Assembly: GCA_013397435.1 (NCBI GenBank)
Contig: VZRG01001323.1
Location: forward strand, 62,001 to 126,000
DNA from: Erythrocercus mccallii
Taxonomy: Eukaryota > Chordata > Aves > Passeriformes > Dicruridae
Length of the DNA: 64,000 nucleotides
Reading direction: 5' to 3'
A model generated the notes under the pieces. That model had not been told where the DNA came from. It worked only from the letters and a program-made list of their open reading frames with translations, and did not search any database. The translations under genes and the position numbers were made by a program. This document shows, one piece after another, positions 40,801-55,800 of this stretch (the stretch's first letter is position 1; each line of letters begins with the position of its first letter).

Positions 40801-43800
40801 TTATGTTTTGACTATCAAAACGTTTTTGCTATAACACCACCAGAAGAAGTTGCTTTTTTGGTTTTACTAGAAGTGTAATCACATGTGCAGATAAACCAGC
40901 TTCAAAGACCTTTAACTTCTGGTGTTTCAGCAAATTGATTTTTCATTCCTTTTGAAGGGGTAATTGACCTCAGAGCCAGTGTTTAATTAGCCCAGCCTCA
41001 TCCAAGTCAGGAAAGCAGCTAAAAAGAGAAAGAACCAGGCCTTTGCTTTTTCTGAGTAGCATCAGCTGAAGTTAAACATTATGAATGGTGGTGATTACTG
41101 CAGTTCCCTGCTTACTTGTCATGCCCCATTTAAAGCCAAAGAGTTTGTTAAAAACACGTTGAATCCAGGAACGTTTCTGCTACATGTTTGTTCCCAGGCT
41201 GCCAAAATTCTGCAAGTTTCCACCAAAAGCAGAAAGTGGCTCTGGAGCCTGGTGGTTCTTCACATCACCCACATGAAGTGGAGGTAATATCCTGTTTGTT
41301 ATGGTGCAGAAGGACTCAGGGGCAGGAGCTGAGGTCTGACTGCTCTGTCCAGGGTTTAGCCCAGGAGTGACCAAAGCTCTGTTGGAGATCGGGCAGGTGA
41401 GGAGCTGGAATGAGCCTGGTGTTGGGCAGAGAAAGGCTGGGAATGAAAACTCAGCAGTGGGCAAAAGGCCAAAGCTGTGCTTGGAACAGCCCAATCTCGT
41501 TGGGAACCAGCATGTGCAGTAGTGGCTGTTGGCCCTGTTGGCTGACTGGGCAATAAATGACATTTCCTGCTCTCAGAGCACTGCCTGGCTCTGGCAGCAG
41601 GGGCTGACCCTTGGGGGCCACTTGGCCCCTCAGAGGTGAGTCTCTCTGGCATTTAACTCAGAATAACTACAGTAATTTCCTTGTCAGTAGCAATTGGGGT
41701 TTTTCTTGTATTGCCTCCTCTTTTCTTTGTTCCTTTTATTTGTTTACCTCGTGTTTTTAATCTCCATCCACAAAAGGAAGGAGTGGGATTTGGAGTTGAA
41801 GACAGTGCAGCTGAGGAGCTCTTGCCTGCAGTGAGGTCATGACCATAAACTTCTACACATCACTTTCAGCTCAGATAAACCCTTTCTTCCTTTGCATTTG
41901 ACACGTGGCTCATGTGTTTATTGTGTTTAACAATTTATGTTTTAGGCTGGCTCCAGGAGACATCCAGGAACTCAGCTACATTTTGGTAGCAGCTGCTTCC
42001 TTGTGCAGCTCCTCAGCAGGATTAGAGCCAGGCCACTCCCTCTGGCTGCAAGAGTCTCCTTTTGTGCTTTTCTCAGGAGTCTGTTTGCTTGGCAGGGAAC
42101 ATGAACTGTTTCTGGAGGATTCTTTTGCTTTAAAAGTTTCAGCACTGTTTGACAAGGGACAATCAGCTCTCTCCTCCCTCTAACCCTCATGAGTAAACTT
42201 CCCACCTAAGTCTCCTGGCAGAACAGCCAGCTTCCACTGGGATTTATTTTCCGAAGTGATGTCTCAGCTCTTTAGTTCTTTGTGGTTTTCTTTCTCCTGA
42301 ATGCCAGGTTGGTGTGTTCTGTGTCAGTAGAACAGTCTCCTAAGCCAGTGCACAGTGCAAAGAATTTGCCTTGAATTCTCAGCTGTCTACTCCTGAGCCT
42401 GCTGAGCCCCTGATTTCTCTCACAGATTTAAGATTTCATCACAGCATCTAACAGTTATTTGTAAAATACTAGTTGGTCATGTTTGAGTGGCTCCTCAATG
42501 GGTTTTAATCCATTTCCATGTGCTCAGAACAAGCTATACTTAGGACAAGGGAGCTTTTCAGCTCCAGAATCACAAAATTATGTGAATAGTCTGTGTACAT
42601 AAAATCTCCTCATGAACAAATGCCTTCCATCCATTTGTAAATTATCACATTCTGTGGTCAAATGGTTCATTTAGCCCTGTCTTGGAGGTGCTGGGGCTGT
42701 ATTTGGAGGTGTAAACCCTGTGTCCTGTGTGTGCAGAGTATCTTCAGTTCCCTTCAGCAGTAACACTGCTCTGTAGAGGACTGATTTCTGTCCCACACAT
42801 GGCTGCTCCAGCCCTGTCCCAGGGCTGTAACAGATTTGTACAACAGGATTGTAACAGATTTAATTCCATGTGATGTTAATTCACCCAGGGTGAATTCACC
42901 CAGGAGTCACAACAAGGTTGTGACTGCTCAGCAAAGCACAATGGAATAGCTCAACAGACCAAAAATAGCAGTTGGAATTCTAGATTGGAATGGCAAATGG
43001 AATTCTAGATTACTTCATCAAATATTATCAGGAAAAAAAAAGTTCCTTAGGTATATGACCGGTTACCATTATTTGACAGCAACAAGACTTCTTTAGGCAC
43101 AGCTTTCTTGCCTCCTTCAGCATTCATTGTTTTAATTCCTGCTCTTTCCTTTCACCTCCACACCCTCTCTGTAAAGTAAATTTTTCTCTCTTGTCCTCAG
43201 TCTCCTGCTGACCAGTGTAAGAAAATCCATGCTGGTGATGAGGTGATCCAGGTCAACCACCAAACTGTGGTAAGTATTTTGGAAATTCTGTGCTGCAGCC
43301 TTTGCCTATTCCCAGTGGTAAAAAGGGCAATTCTTCTTTGCCCAACTATATTATTATTATTGTTATTTATGTCTCTTTAAACATCATATTCACTGCTTAT
43401 TCTTAATAAGAAAAGGCCCAAATTGAGTCCATAACAAGCCCAGAAGGATTAAGTCAAATTTATATTTTGCACAGCTGCTGTTCAACATCATACTCTTCTT
43501 ATATAAGGAGATCCAAGAATATTTCCTTGAAGTTCTTAGACTTCTCATTATGTGCTTGCCAGCTGGTTTAACTTCTCCTCTTGAACAGAATTTTGAATTC
43601 TGTTTAATGCAGGATCAAGATTAATAATGCAGAAATGCTGTAACAGCCATGTATTCTGAATCTGTTGGGGGGAAGATATAAAAATGATTAAAGGGTTGAT
43701 AGGAATCTGCCAGATTTGGGGTTTGGGCCTTCTCAGATGGAGATTTATTATTAAGATACCCAGAAGCACGTGGATGCTGAACCTCAGTATTGCAGTATGT

Positions 43801-46800
43801 AATTCAAATATAATTTAAATAGCTCCAGTGTTGCTGGAGCTATAGGTGAAAGGAACACTGGTATTTATAATTTCCTAGGCATGAGTAATGACAAGGACAA
43901 TGATAATTTCCTAAGAAACTTCTTACTTAGCTATTTCACTTTATCCTGGTAAACCCCATCTCCAGACACCACAGAGGGAAAATTAAGAAATCTCTTTCTG
44001 TCTGTCACTTGTGTGAAGTGGAAATATGAAAGTCTGGCTATTAAAATCTTATGATTAGAGAGCAAATATTTTCTCTTGAAAAGAAGTATAACTTATTCAT
44101 TTATACTTTAAATGTTAATGCAACACACAGCTCTTATCTGTATTAGAGAGTTGTCATAGTTACAAGCTGAAATATGCATTAGACTGGCTTTCTCCATCAA
44201 ACACACTCTTCAAGTGACAGATTTGATTTAATCTTTACTCCCATAGGTGAAATCCCCCATTCAGCTTCTTAAGAATTGGCTTTTTTTAGCAACTCTTTCC
44301 ATGTCTGTTATTACAGCAGGCTCAAGGTGGTTGATACTTGTAATCCCTTTCCACCTGAGGGCACAGGACCAACAGCTGAGTCAAGTGCCATAAAAGACTT
44401 CTTTTCTAGAAAATAAAAACCCCATAATATATTAATTATTCATTCTGAACTTTCTAACAAGCTAAGGAAAGAGACAAATGGCACCAGTCCTTTTGGAAAT
44501 TTATTCTTGCTTTGAAATGGCTGGGAAATTGTCATTATGTCTTCAGTTTGGAAAATCAGGCAGTAACAGTGAGCGTTTGCATAGTTCAGAGGTGTATGTC
44601 CAAGTCTCGCTCTTCACAGATTAGAAGTTTTAATATTTTAAATATCCCTTAGATCTTCAAGTGTGTCCTTTAAGTCACTTCTGGCACTCCTTGCTGCAAA
44701 CCATCCTCATCTCTGCTCCTTCTTCCCCCAAGTTATCACATTATGATGATCCATATTTTGCTTATAATTAGCATTATTTCCATTAGTGAACTGGAATAAT
44801 TAAAAGGCAACAGCTCATTACATTTCCACATAATCAATATTCTAATATTAGTTCATAAAAAGAGGTGTAACCCATTTGAAATTAATGACTGGGGGGGTCA
44901 GAGAACTTGCAGATCCCTGGTATTCCTACAGGTTTTCCAGGGAAGATTTTTTTGTGTGTGTTATCCTAACAAAACATTTGTTTAAGATTGATATTTCTGT
45001 AGCATTTTGTTACCTATATTTTCTATTATATCAAATATAAATCCCTTAAAACACAATGTGTTTGGAAGAACCTGTTCTGAAGATGACTAGAAAATGTCAT
45101 TTTTGTCCTGCCACTGCTGGAAATACTTCCCTGAGCAGAGAAATTATTGATTTCTTTTAGCAGATTCCAATCCTATAGCTGACTACCAGCACCATTTAAT
45201 CTGATTTTGACTGAAGTAGGCCAGTGTATTTTGTAGATAAATTCATATTCATTTAATATGATCATTTGAGTTTTAAAACTTTCATTGATGTTCCCACAAC
45301 CTGTAATAAATTGCTCCGGTAGTTAATTATTCTCATTGCTGGGGGGAAAAATGTAATTTTATTTGTAGTCTATATTTGTCTGGCACAAGCTTCCAGTCCT
45401 TTGATCTTGATGTATTTCTATCTCTTAAATTGGTGTGCAAGTTTCTCTTTTAGGTATTTTCAGGATGCAATCAAATTAGCTCATCACTTTTTTTTAGTAA
45501 GGTGGATAATTTGAGCACTTCCAGTTTGTCATCCTAATGCATGACCTTCCTCAGCATCCTTTTTAAATTCCCAACTGTAGCACTCTGCATTTCTCACAGG
45601 GAGTTATGGAGCTGTCCAGGGCAAGGATTCACTCATGGGTAGGGCAGAACTGTGGTGCTGAAAGAGTAAAAATGAGACTACAGAGCCCAGAGCTGTTCCA
45701 GGGGAAGATTAGGTTGGATTTCAAGAAAACCTTCTCCCCACAGAGGGTGCTTGGGCACTGAAAAGACTCCCCAGGGAATGGTCACAACTTTAAAAATTTT
45801 ACTTGACTTTTCCAATGGAGTTGAGAGTTAAAAAGTGTTCAGGAGGTATTAAAGGAGAGCTACTTCCAAATTTTATAATGAAACAACAGAAAAAGTGAGA
45901 AATAAAAACCTTTCCACGTGGAATCTGGTCTAACCAAGGAACACTCTGTAATAAAATTACAAAGATCAAAGAAAAAATAATAGTACTTTAAGCAAGAAAT
46001 TAATTAAAGCAAGTGATTCACCACTGGCTGTTAAGATCATTTAATCATTATCCAATTTCCTTATTTGCTTTTCTGCTTGTTCTTCTTTCTTAAAAGATTT
46101 TAATAAAACAGCGTAAGAAACTTTAAGAATAAGTAACACATTCTAAATTACTGACATCCTAACTCTTTATTTGTTCCTGCAATAACAACAGGCACCAATT
46201 CTGCCAATAGATATTAACTTCCTCTCCCATAAAATTATACAGAAGTACTGAAGATGCCACTGTAGCACTTCTTTGTTTGCAAAATTTACAATTACTCCTT
46301 AGGTGGTGTATTTTCTGCTGCTTAGTTAAAATATTTCATATTGTAATTCTTTTTCAACATAAAATTATGAAAATTAAAGTGTGTTAATGTTCTTTTTCAG
46401 ATAGTTTTTTCAGACAATGAAAATATTGAAGATCAAAAAAATATTGATTCATCTACCTGACTATCTGTAAAATATTTGGCTACTTCTGGATAGAGAAGTG
46501 ATTTGTAAGCAAGAGAAAACTGAATTTCTCTGTCTTTTTTTTTTTTTTTTTTTTGGTGAGGGTTAGGATTTGAAGGTTATTTCATAGGACAGAGAACAAT
46601 AATAAGGTTTTTAGTAATTCCTGTTGAAAGCTTGATGTTACTCAGGAGCACCTGGCAAGACTCCAGGAGTCAGAATGTTCTAATTAATCCCAAACCAACT
46701 GAGCACCACAAAGCTGATGTGACTGAAAATGGCAAAGATGAACTTGGAATTAATCAGGAACAGGTTTCCAGGAGAAACTGAGTTTGGGTACCATGGTTTT

Positions 46801-49800
46801 GACATTAGTAATATCTTGTCGGAAATACTGTGTGATCTTCAGGTCATTTACAGCTGTCAAAGCTGTTAAGTTAAATAGGAGCATTAAAAGAAATGTAATG
46901 GGTAAAGTCTGTTCTCATAGGAAGAGAAATTATTTAAGGATTTCAGTTAGGTGAACTCAGCCAGCTGGGGCTGAGACAGAATTCCTCTTTCTTCACAGAC
47001 AGAGGCAATAAAGACCAGAAAGAGAAACAACTCCTTAAGGCATAAAACACTGCTATGCCAGAGCAACAGGCCAGAGAAATATCTGTAATAGATCTGTTGT
47101 GTTACATGTTTCTTATATTCTCTTGAAACCGTTGCTGGTTTCAACTAAAGTGGTTGAATTTTCACACTCCAGGTTGTTCTTTGGAATGATGGCTCCTGTG
47201 CTTTCAAGGGCACAGAAGAAAGATGGGGACAGATTTTTAGCTGGATCTGTTGTAGAGGGGCAAAGACTTTGTACTGAAAGAGGGGAGATTTGGACCAGAT
47301 ATAAGGAAGAAATTTTTTTGTAGTGAAACAAAAGCACAGGTTGCCCAGGGAAGCTGTGTCTGCCCCATCCCTGGAAGTGTCCAAGGCCAGGCTGGACAGG
47401 GCTCTGAGCAACCCACTTGAGAATGTCCCTGCTCCTGGCAGGAGGAGTTGAGCTAAATGACCTTTAAATGTCCCTTCCAACCCCAAATATACTTTGATTC
47501 TAAATATGATCAGCAGCCTAAAGCCCTTTCATACTGTTCTTTGTCAAATTACATGCTTGAAATTAAGTGTGTCAAGAGCCTGGCACAATGAAATAATTTC
47601 AGCACTAATTTATTTGTGTGAAGACAGTCATTGAATTAATACCCTCGGTGTCTGTTTGCTGAATTGTAAATATGAGTCCTAATGAGAGCTCATTTTAGGT
47701 GGAGGTAATTCTGTAAATGTAGTGCCAGGTCACACCATCTGTGTTTCAGCACACTCTGTGTTGGGAAATGCAAGCAGAGGGGAATAAAAAGGACAAAAGA
47801 TGTCATGAGAATTTGAACTTCTTTCCCCAAAAGATGTCCTTCTGTTCCCAAACAAAGTGCCACATGTTACTTATTCTTCAGATTCTGCCTTTCAGAAAGG
47901 CTCAGTAAAGCCTCTCTTCCAGTAGCACATCTCGCTTCTTCTTGGATTCTTGCTGTGTTTCTCCATGAGTTAATGAAAATAACTATGTAAGATAATGGGA
48001 GAACATTTGGTTTTCCATCATCAATTATTATTGGGAGCAGCTCGAATATTAATGAGAGTGAATCAGCTACAGGTGTTAATGACGAGCTTCCCGTTCAGTG
48101 ACAGAAAACAGTCTCATGATCTTCCAGCACATTTTTGTCTAATAATAATTTCTGATTTCCATGTTAATCAAACCACCTCACTTGATTAATTCCTTAATGA
48201 GGCAAAGTGAATTACTTAAAATATGAAAAGATGATAGTCTGCTTCCTTAAAAAAAGTTGGGTTTACACAAGCTGGGTTTTTTTTTTCATGCAAATTTGGA
48301 GAGGTCAAACTTTGCAGGTTCAAGTAAATATCCAGATGGCTTTGCTTATGTATTTGAAGAGTCATGAGGGGAAACATCTGCCCTGGTTCCTGTGAGGGGT
48401 TACTGCAGTCAGAGCTGAATTACTTGTTTTTAGGTGGTGTGCAATACAGTAGGATATAAATATTTAGAAAATATTTGGCACAACTGATTTCCAGACCAAA
48501 TGCCTGACAAGGGAGCTTTTACATTTCCATTAGTTATTGCTTTGTGTCTCCCCATCTCAGGTAACAGCAAAGCTGACAGGTGATCCAGTGAACAGAACAG
48601 GCACAAGTGCCCCAAGAAAATTAAGGCGTGACCTCCCTTCCTTCTGTGAGGTGCACTCAGTTGTTCCGTATTTCTTAAAACTTTTCCATTTTTCAGAGTC
48701 CTGGTAGGTAAGGCAGTGAAGGAACTGAGGAACCCCATTCCTTTCTTGTCCCCAGAATTTTCAGGGAAAGCACAGAAAGGAATAGATGCCTCTCTCCCCT
48801 GTGCACCCCCAGCTCCACCACCTGAGCTAAATTTTACTTTGAAATTCCTATCATAACAAATAGGTGTAATGTGTTTGGTAGAAATTGGCAGGGAGATGAA
48901 TAACTGCTGTGGGGGTTCAGACCAGAAGTTCAGAATTCTCTGATAAACACCACTGTGTTCAACAGCTCAGCTGTTTTCTCAGTTCCTTTTGATGACAAAT
49001 ATATTATACTCTTCATGCCTCTGCAGACACTCAAAAATGCACTGATTTTTTGGGGTTTTTTGTCTGCATCTGTAGCATTAGGAATTTTTTATATGACCTT
49101 TTCATACAGATCTGCAGTGAGTCATCCCCAGGCAAGTAGGCTTTATTTTAGAAAGGGAGAAAAGGTGCTTTTCCAGCATGAACAGAGTCTGGATTTATAA
49201 CAATTCTGAAATCCCTACTGCTGGTCAGATGCATTCTAAATCCCATTCATGCAAATCCAGATCTTCTGAATGAGAAGGAGCAAAGTCATTATGAGGAGAG
49301 TCTAAAGAAGATATAAAAAACACTGCTTTGTTGTTAATGAAAGTGGGTTATGTTTTTTCATGTTTTTCTGAACATATTAGTTAAGGAGTCCCAGCTAGAA
49401 AATCATCAGGTTTAGGTCTACAAAATTTCCTCAGCATTGTGGAATTTCCTAGTAAAGGAATTAATTATTTTAGCAATTATATTTTTGTAACTATTATTTT
49501 TGAAGTTGCTATATTCTTTATTTTCCACTGCATAGTTTCTATGAGAAAGCTAACAAATCCTTTAATATAGACAGTAGTCCACAGGTTTCTTTTTGCCTGG
49601 AGTTCTTCTTTCCACACTGGGGATGGACAAAAAAATAAAAATAAATGATAGGGGTAATCTTAAGTGTAAACTATGAAAATTTCAAACATCTGCCTGTCTC
49701 TGATCATTTTGAATGAATCCTTTTGCATTCTTCTAGGTTTCTTCCATCTTTAGCATCTAAATTAGCATCCATTTTCATCTATGGAGGAAAATTAAAAGTA

Positions 49801-52800
49801 TCACATTGGTCTTTTATTTCTTCAGTACTCTAATTTTAATTTAGCTTTCCTTGCTGAAATAGCTTAATCCCTTTTGTAGAATTTGATTTTGACTGTATGT
49901 GCTAAAAATCTTAAGGGAGCAAAATACCTTTCTGGAATATGCATCTTACCAGAGCTAGAAGTCAGTAATTGTTTTAAAGACTGATTCTTTACGACTAAAT
50001 GTCAAAATCTAACTCGAGGGCTGGTTTTCAACTAAGATTTTTAATCCGCAGTAACGACTTCTCTTTTTTCAAAGATATTTTTAGTAATACAATTTATAAT
50101 AACTTGTCCAAATTCCTGAGAGCATGTTATCATCACCCAGTAGTAATGACTGCAGCTGGTCCTCTGATAGATCTTGGTATTTAATGGTTTTGTCATTAAG
50201 GTTCTCATTGGAATAATTTATCATTAAATTAATTATTTATCATTCTTTTCTAAAAGGAGCCCACGGAACTCTAAAGATTTCAGCAATCTGAAAATTACAT
50301 CAGTCTATAAAAATCAAAGAGAGTTCCATTTGATTTCTGTAATTGAGTAAAAGAAGAAAAAAAATATGTAAAGGCTTTTATAAACACAGCCCAAACCGGA
50401 GGAGATTTTGGGATGCAAACTGCCATCCTTGCATTTGTTTGGATGTGACCTATTTACAATTACTGCTGTTTTCTGTTTCCTGTGGCCAGTGCATTTTTAG
50501 AAAGTTTTCAATAGCACAACATCATTAAAAATAGAACAGAACTTTTAAAAGCTTTTAAAACCCTTTTTGGAATTCCGACACATCTTGCAGTTCTGTCCCA
50601 GGTTGATGTTCACAGTGGGATCCTGGCTTTGGCCCACTGTGGAGGCAGCTTGGAACCTTACAGTTGGTATCCCAAATTCTCTTCAGCCCTTAGAAGAGGA
50701 TTTTAGTTCAAATCTCTTGGAAGTTGTCTTCTATTACTTTCACTACACCTTTTTGTGAAATCAGAAATTATCTTCCTCTAAGAGGAAGTCATTATAAACT
50801 CCACCTGATATTACAAGGGGGTGAATGCAGACTGCTCTGTATCTGAGCACCTAAATAATTTATTTTGCTGGTTTTTAATAACAGTGGAAATTCACACTTT
50901 GGTCAGAAGAGAAATTAAGATTAAAATATTATTAGTGAACTCTGACAAGTCAAACACAGCCAGTCTAAAAATATTTACTGCTTGCATATATGGGTGCTGT
51001 TCCTGTTCTGGGATTCACTAAGCTTTTCATTCTCACAAGTTCATTTCATGGCTGATGCAGTTGCCTTGGGAAGGCTGTGTCTGGGAATTGCTGTATGGAC
51101 ACAGCATTCCAACTCCTGCCTAGTGCAGGTCTGCTCAGATTTGTGGCAGTCACATTTATGGCAGGTCTTTACCATGGCTATGTACTTCTGCACTAAAAAT
51201 CTGCTTTGACAGAAGAGGCAGAGAAAAGAGAAAAGCCCTAAAAATATTTTTTCTGGTTTTGTGTATAAATAATTCATGGTAAATTCCTATTTAAATGATT
51301 GACATGATTAAGAAATGTCTTGAAGTAGTGTTTTCTGGGTGGCACATCCTTACGGTACCAGTGATGTGCTTTTTTTATGGCTCTGTTTGCAATGTACAGT
51401 AACTTGGAGACTCAGCCGTGTCCAGGGGCTGTCCAGATAAACCAATAAATGATCATTTATCTCCAGTCAGGGTCTTACAGCTCTTACATACAAGCTACAT
51501 ATGTTGTTCCAGCACAGTCTGGCTTCCTCCTCAGCACTCACTGTTGCAACTCAGAGCCCAGATTGAAATGATTTCATGACTTCTAGACCTCATCTTCTGA
51601 TTTAAAATATTCAATGATCTCACAAGTTATTGAAAGGACAACAGTGTTCATTTCTGCCTTATTCTGTTCAGGAACTTGGTTAAAGAAAAAAAAATAAAAA
51701 GCCAGCTGCAGCAGCGTCATTTCAGTCCCACAGAATTTATAAAAACTGCTTATGTTTGCAAGGAGCAGGTTGTAACAGACCTTGTTGGTTAACAGAATAT
51801 TTCCTTCACATTTCAAGTTAAATGGAAAGCTTTCAAACTTCAATTATGGACTTTTTTCCTTAGGTTGGCTGGCAGTTAAAGAACCTAGTAAATGCACTGT
51901 GGGAAGACCCAAATGGAGTGATTTTAACCTTGAAAAAACGCCCTCAGAATACCCTGGTGTCTGCTCCTGCCCTTCTGAAGAATGTGAGGTGGAAGCCTCT
52001 GGCACTGCAGGTAAGGTGGCTGCTGCAATGCTGCAATGTCATGGTAAATCCTTTATTCAACAGAAAACAGTGGAATTTTACCTTCCAGTGAAAGGAGCAG
52101 GAGCCTGTCCCAAACTCCTCTGAAGCAGAGTGCTGAGATAAATAAGTGTGGCAATGATCAGATTGTTTTCTCCATGTTTGGTGACTTTGGGAGCCATGGG
52201 AACTCAGACAAGGAAAGAAAATTTACAGATAATTTTATGAGGAACAAGGTTCAGTGGCTGCTCTGCCTGGCAGAGGCAGCAGTGCCTCCCTGTTTCCATT
52301 ATTTCACAGTCTGTCAACTACTTGTTTGTAATCAAGTGTGTCAGATCCATTAAATTCCAGGAGAACTCTGCTTCTGTTGCATGCCTTTCATGCAGGTGGA
52401 GTTTTTTGGTAGTAGGGATAATAGAACCTCTGGTATTTTTTGAGTACTCATTTCTTGAAAACCTGCTGATGCAAAAAACCAAACAAACAAAACAAAAAAA
52501 ACCAACCAAAAAAAACCCATTTGTGAACATCACAGCTGCTCCTTCCTACAGCATGAAAAACTTGGCTGAAACACTGAAATCAAAATGTCATTTTTAAAGG
52601 AAAGGTTTGCTAGTAAGGCAGTAACTACTGATGGTTGTATTTCATGCCATTTAATATCCTGTAAGAAGCTGATGCACTTCCATAATGTGGAAGCTTCTCA
52701 GAGCTGTTTTGTTTGGTTCACACAATACATGAATGTGTTCCTGAATGGCTTTTAAATTGATGAAACAAAACCCTTCAAGCTTATCCAGGCAGATTTCCTC

Positions 52801-55800
52801 CTGGCCTGGCATTTTCTAAAGCTCTCATTTCTCAGGGTGCCTGAATCCTACACAGTGGCTTCACTTAAGGAGTTTGTGTAATCCCTGCAGCCCAGGAATG
52901 ATGACAGTGGGATTTAGGACCACCTTTCTTTCCCTGTGACTGCCCCAGGGGGAGAGGAATGAGGCCCTGTGACACCCAGAGGGGATTTTTCTGTCATAAT
53001 GCTGCAGGAATAACATCCTCTGCTCAGGCAAGATGCTCATGTATCTACTTGTGAACTTCAGATGCAGCCTCCATGGGCAGTCAAATGGAAAATAGCAATT
53101 GCACAGGGCTTCCAGAGAGATCCTCTTTATATTTGTACATTAAAGAATCATAATTCATGGACAGCACTGGTTCTAGGCTGTGTCAGGGTGAACACTGTGT
53201 GCTGTATACACTGCATGTACAGCATGGGATTTGCCATGAAAAATGCCAACCTTTGTCGTGTAGCCAGAAAAGTGAAAGTGCATTGGGCTGCTTTTGTGGA
53301 ATTATCAGCAGTTCTGGTTTTGGGATGTCTCCTCTTCTGATGAGCCCCTGAGGAGCAAAGGGTGCTTGAAGTGTCTCCTTCTGGGGGGTGTATTTCTTCT
53401 ATATCAGAGAATAGTGGGGTGAGAGATATAAATAAAAATATAAATTGCTTTGGAAAACAAAAGCAACCCTGTCAGTGTTACCTCTTAAGAGTAGATTCTG
53501 CTATGAAGTGTGGAAAACCAATTTTAGATCTTTATTCTTCCTGCCACAGAAACAAGCTCAAGTGTTCAGATCTGGATCCATTTCAGGACGCAGGTTTTGG
53601 GTTTGCCCATTTCCTGCAGCTCTCACCTGGATCTGGTCTTATTTATTATTGTCAGTAATGACTTGGAAGCAGCCTGATTAAATTTCAAGATGCCACTAAA
53701 GCCTGTGCTTCCTGGACAGCTGACACAACAGCTTGTTGCTGCTGGAAGCAGTGAGCTCACTTCCCTCTCCTGTTGGCTGAAGTGCCCTCGCCTTTCATTG
53801 ACTTTGGCAGTTTTTAGGCTCTAGAGCAGTTCCATGTGTTGAATTGCTAGGAGAATTTCAGGGTTGGTTTTTTTTTTCTGGAGTTTTCTGCTGCTTATGT
53901 CTTGAACTGGCTCTTGCAGAACAGGATTTGGGGATAAGCAGAGAGAACAGCAGAGACAGGAGGGTTTCCATCAGAACAAAAACAGGGTAGGGAATGCCCA
54001 AGCAGCAACAAGCCGCAGGAAAATACCTCAGTGAAAGCAGATTGAGAGAGAAATTGTTCCTCAAAAGTCAGACTGTCATCAAAAAGGCATAACACAATGG
54101 GTGTGTTGTATTTCATTCTGAGTTCAAGGTCCAGATCCATACATATTTCTGCATGTGCCATTTTCATGGTGCATCCCATATATCTATTGATATGTCCACA
54201 CGTGGAGCAATTTTTCCATTCTGATTTAGTGCTGGTAAAAAAAACCCCTAACAACCAAAACAAAAGAAGTACATAATTAGGTAAGGCAAAAAGGAAATAG
54301 ATTTTAAGAACTTGAAATCATATTTGTTACCTCAGGTTGGTGCACAGCAGGAAGTTTTAAATAAAAGTTATCATATTTTTTATTGTTGCCTAAGGCATTT
54401 AGAGAGGTTATTAATATGTTTTCTACATAATTAAGTTTAAAATTATACCACATAGGTAATTTATGAATTATTGATGATACAGAAGCTATGAGGCCTTATA
54501 AAATCTATTACTTGGCCTTGTTGTAGTATTTTTTTTGCTTTAGAGGGTTTCCCTTGATGCTCAATTAACAACAGCAGAGTTTTCATTTGCCAGTTCTGTG
54601 CTCCATTATCTTTCAGGGAGATTTGTGGCACCATTTTCCATTTTGTCTCTGTCTGACATTATGCGATAGTAGAAGATTATTTGAATTTTTATACTCTAAT
54701 TATTTTGCCTCTCTGGACAAAATGGGAGGTTTTTTTCACTTGTAATGGCAAATAGTGCTCTGCACACTACAGCTTCATTCAAATAAAACACAACATTTAT
54801 TGTATTTTTTCTTTTTATTTAGAGAACTTTTCAAATTGGAATAATCCTTCCTGTCACAACTAACTGATCCAGAACAATTACACCATTTATTATTTAGTTT
54901 AACAATAAGTATAGAGAACTAATACAATTTTGACCCATTTGCAGACTGACATTCTTATGAAAAGACATAATTTGGGGATATTTAGGACTGTTTTTACTTT
55001 TTGAACTACATAAAAATATTTCAGTGTTTATCTCTAGAGGACAGAAAACCTTTTATTTAAAAAAATATTGGTGTTTATAGCTTTCATGCAAATTTTGAGT
55101 CACTAGGTTTTCTTTCCACCTGTAGAAAACTGGCTATATCTGTTTAAGTACAACTTTTATAAATAAAAATATTTTCAATTTCTTGAGTATCAACACAGAC
55201 TGAACTTTGGTTGAAAAATATTCTTTGTTTATATCTCTGTATCCTGCACAGCATGTTTGGTTATCATCCTTCTAGTCCTTGCAGATCACTGACTTGAGCT
55301 TCTCTATGACAGCTGAATCAAAAATTTTGTTCAATGTCATGAAAAGCTTGAAAAGTAAAAATCTTAAAGGACATTTATTTAATGTTTAGGTTAATTAATA
55401 TTTCTTTGCTATTTACCGTATGGCTATAAAGCCAAAGGACAATGAATTCTGCTTTCTTAAAAAAAAATCAAGATATTCTGTCCTTGCTAGCAATAAATCT
55501 TCCACTGAAACCAACATGATCATTTCATTCAGTACCACTATTCCAGAGTTCTGTAATTAACTTCTGTATTAATGGCATTTAATACAGTGTGTCCTTTCTC
55601 CTCAGATAATTGATTTTCTGCATTGATTAAATATCATATTTTGATTGAGTCTCAGATTTTCCCTTGAGGTGGTTTTTAAATTAATTTAATGGTCGGTTAT
55701 CAATTTCTTTCATAACAGTCTTGAAGTCTAGAGTTTCACTAGACACCTTTTTAGAAGAAACTTCAGAAATTTTAAAAAATGGCTAATCTAAAAAGGGGTC

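Larger units (their letters stand above)
43270..51863 (+). other. Intron 8 (about 8.6 kb)
   Basis: Bounded by gtaagt and gacttttttccttag. It contains two clear CR1 sense fragments (45640-45795, 47190-47505), a possible older CR1/L3-like fragment near 45300-45460 and a T20 run at 46535. Segment 47990-48210 is rich in TAAT-type motifs. Confidence 0.8.
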
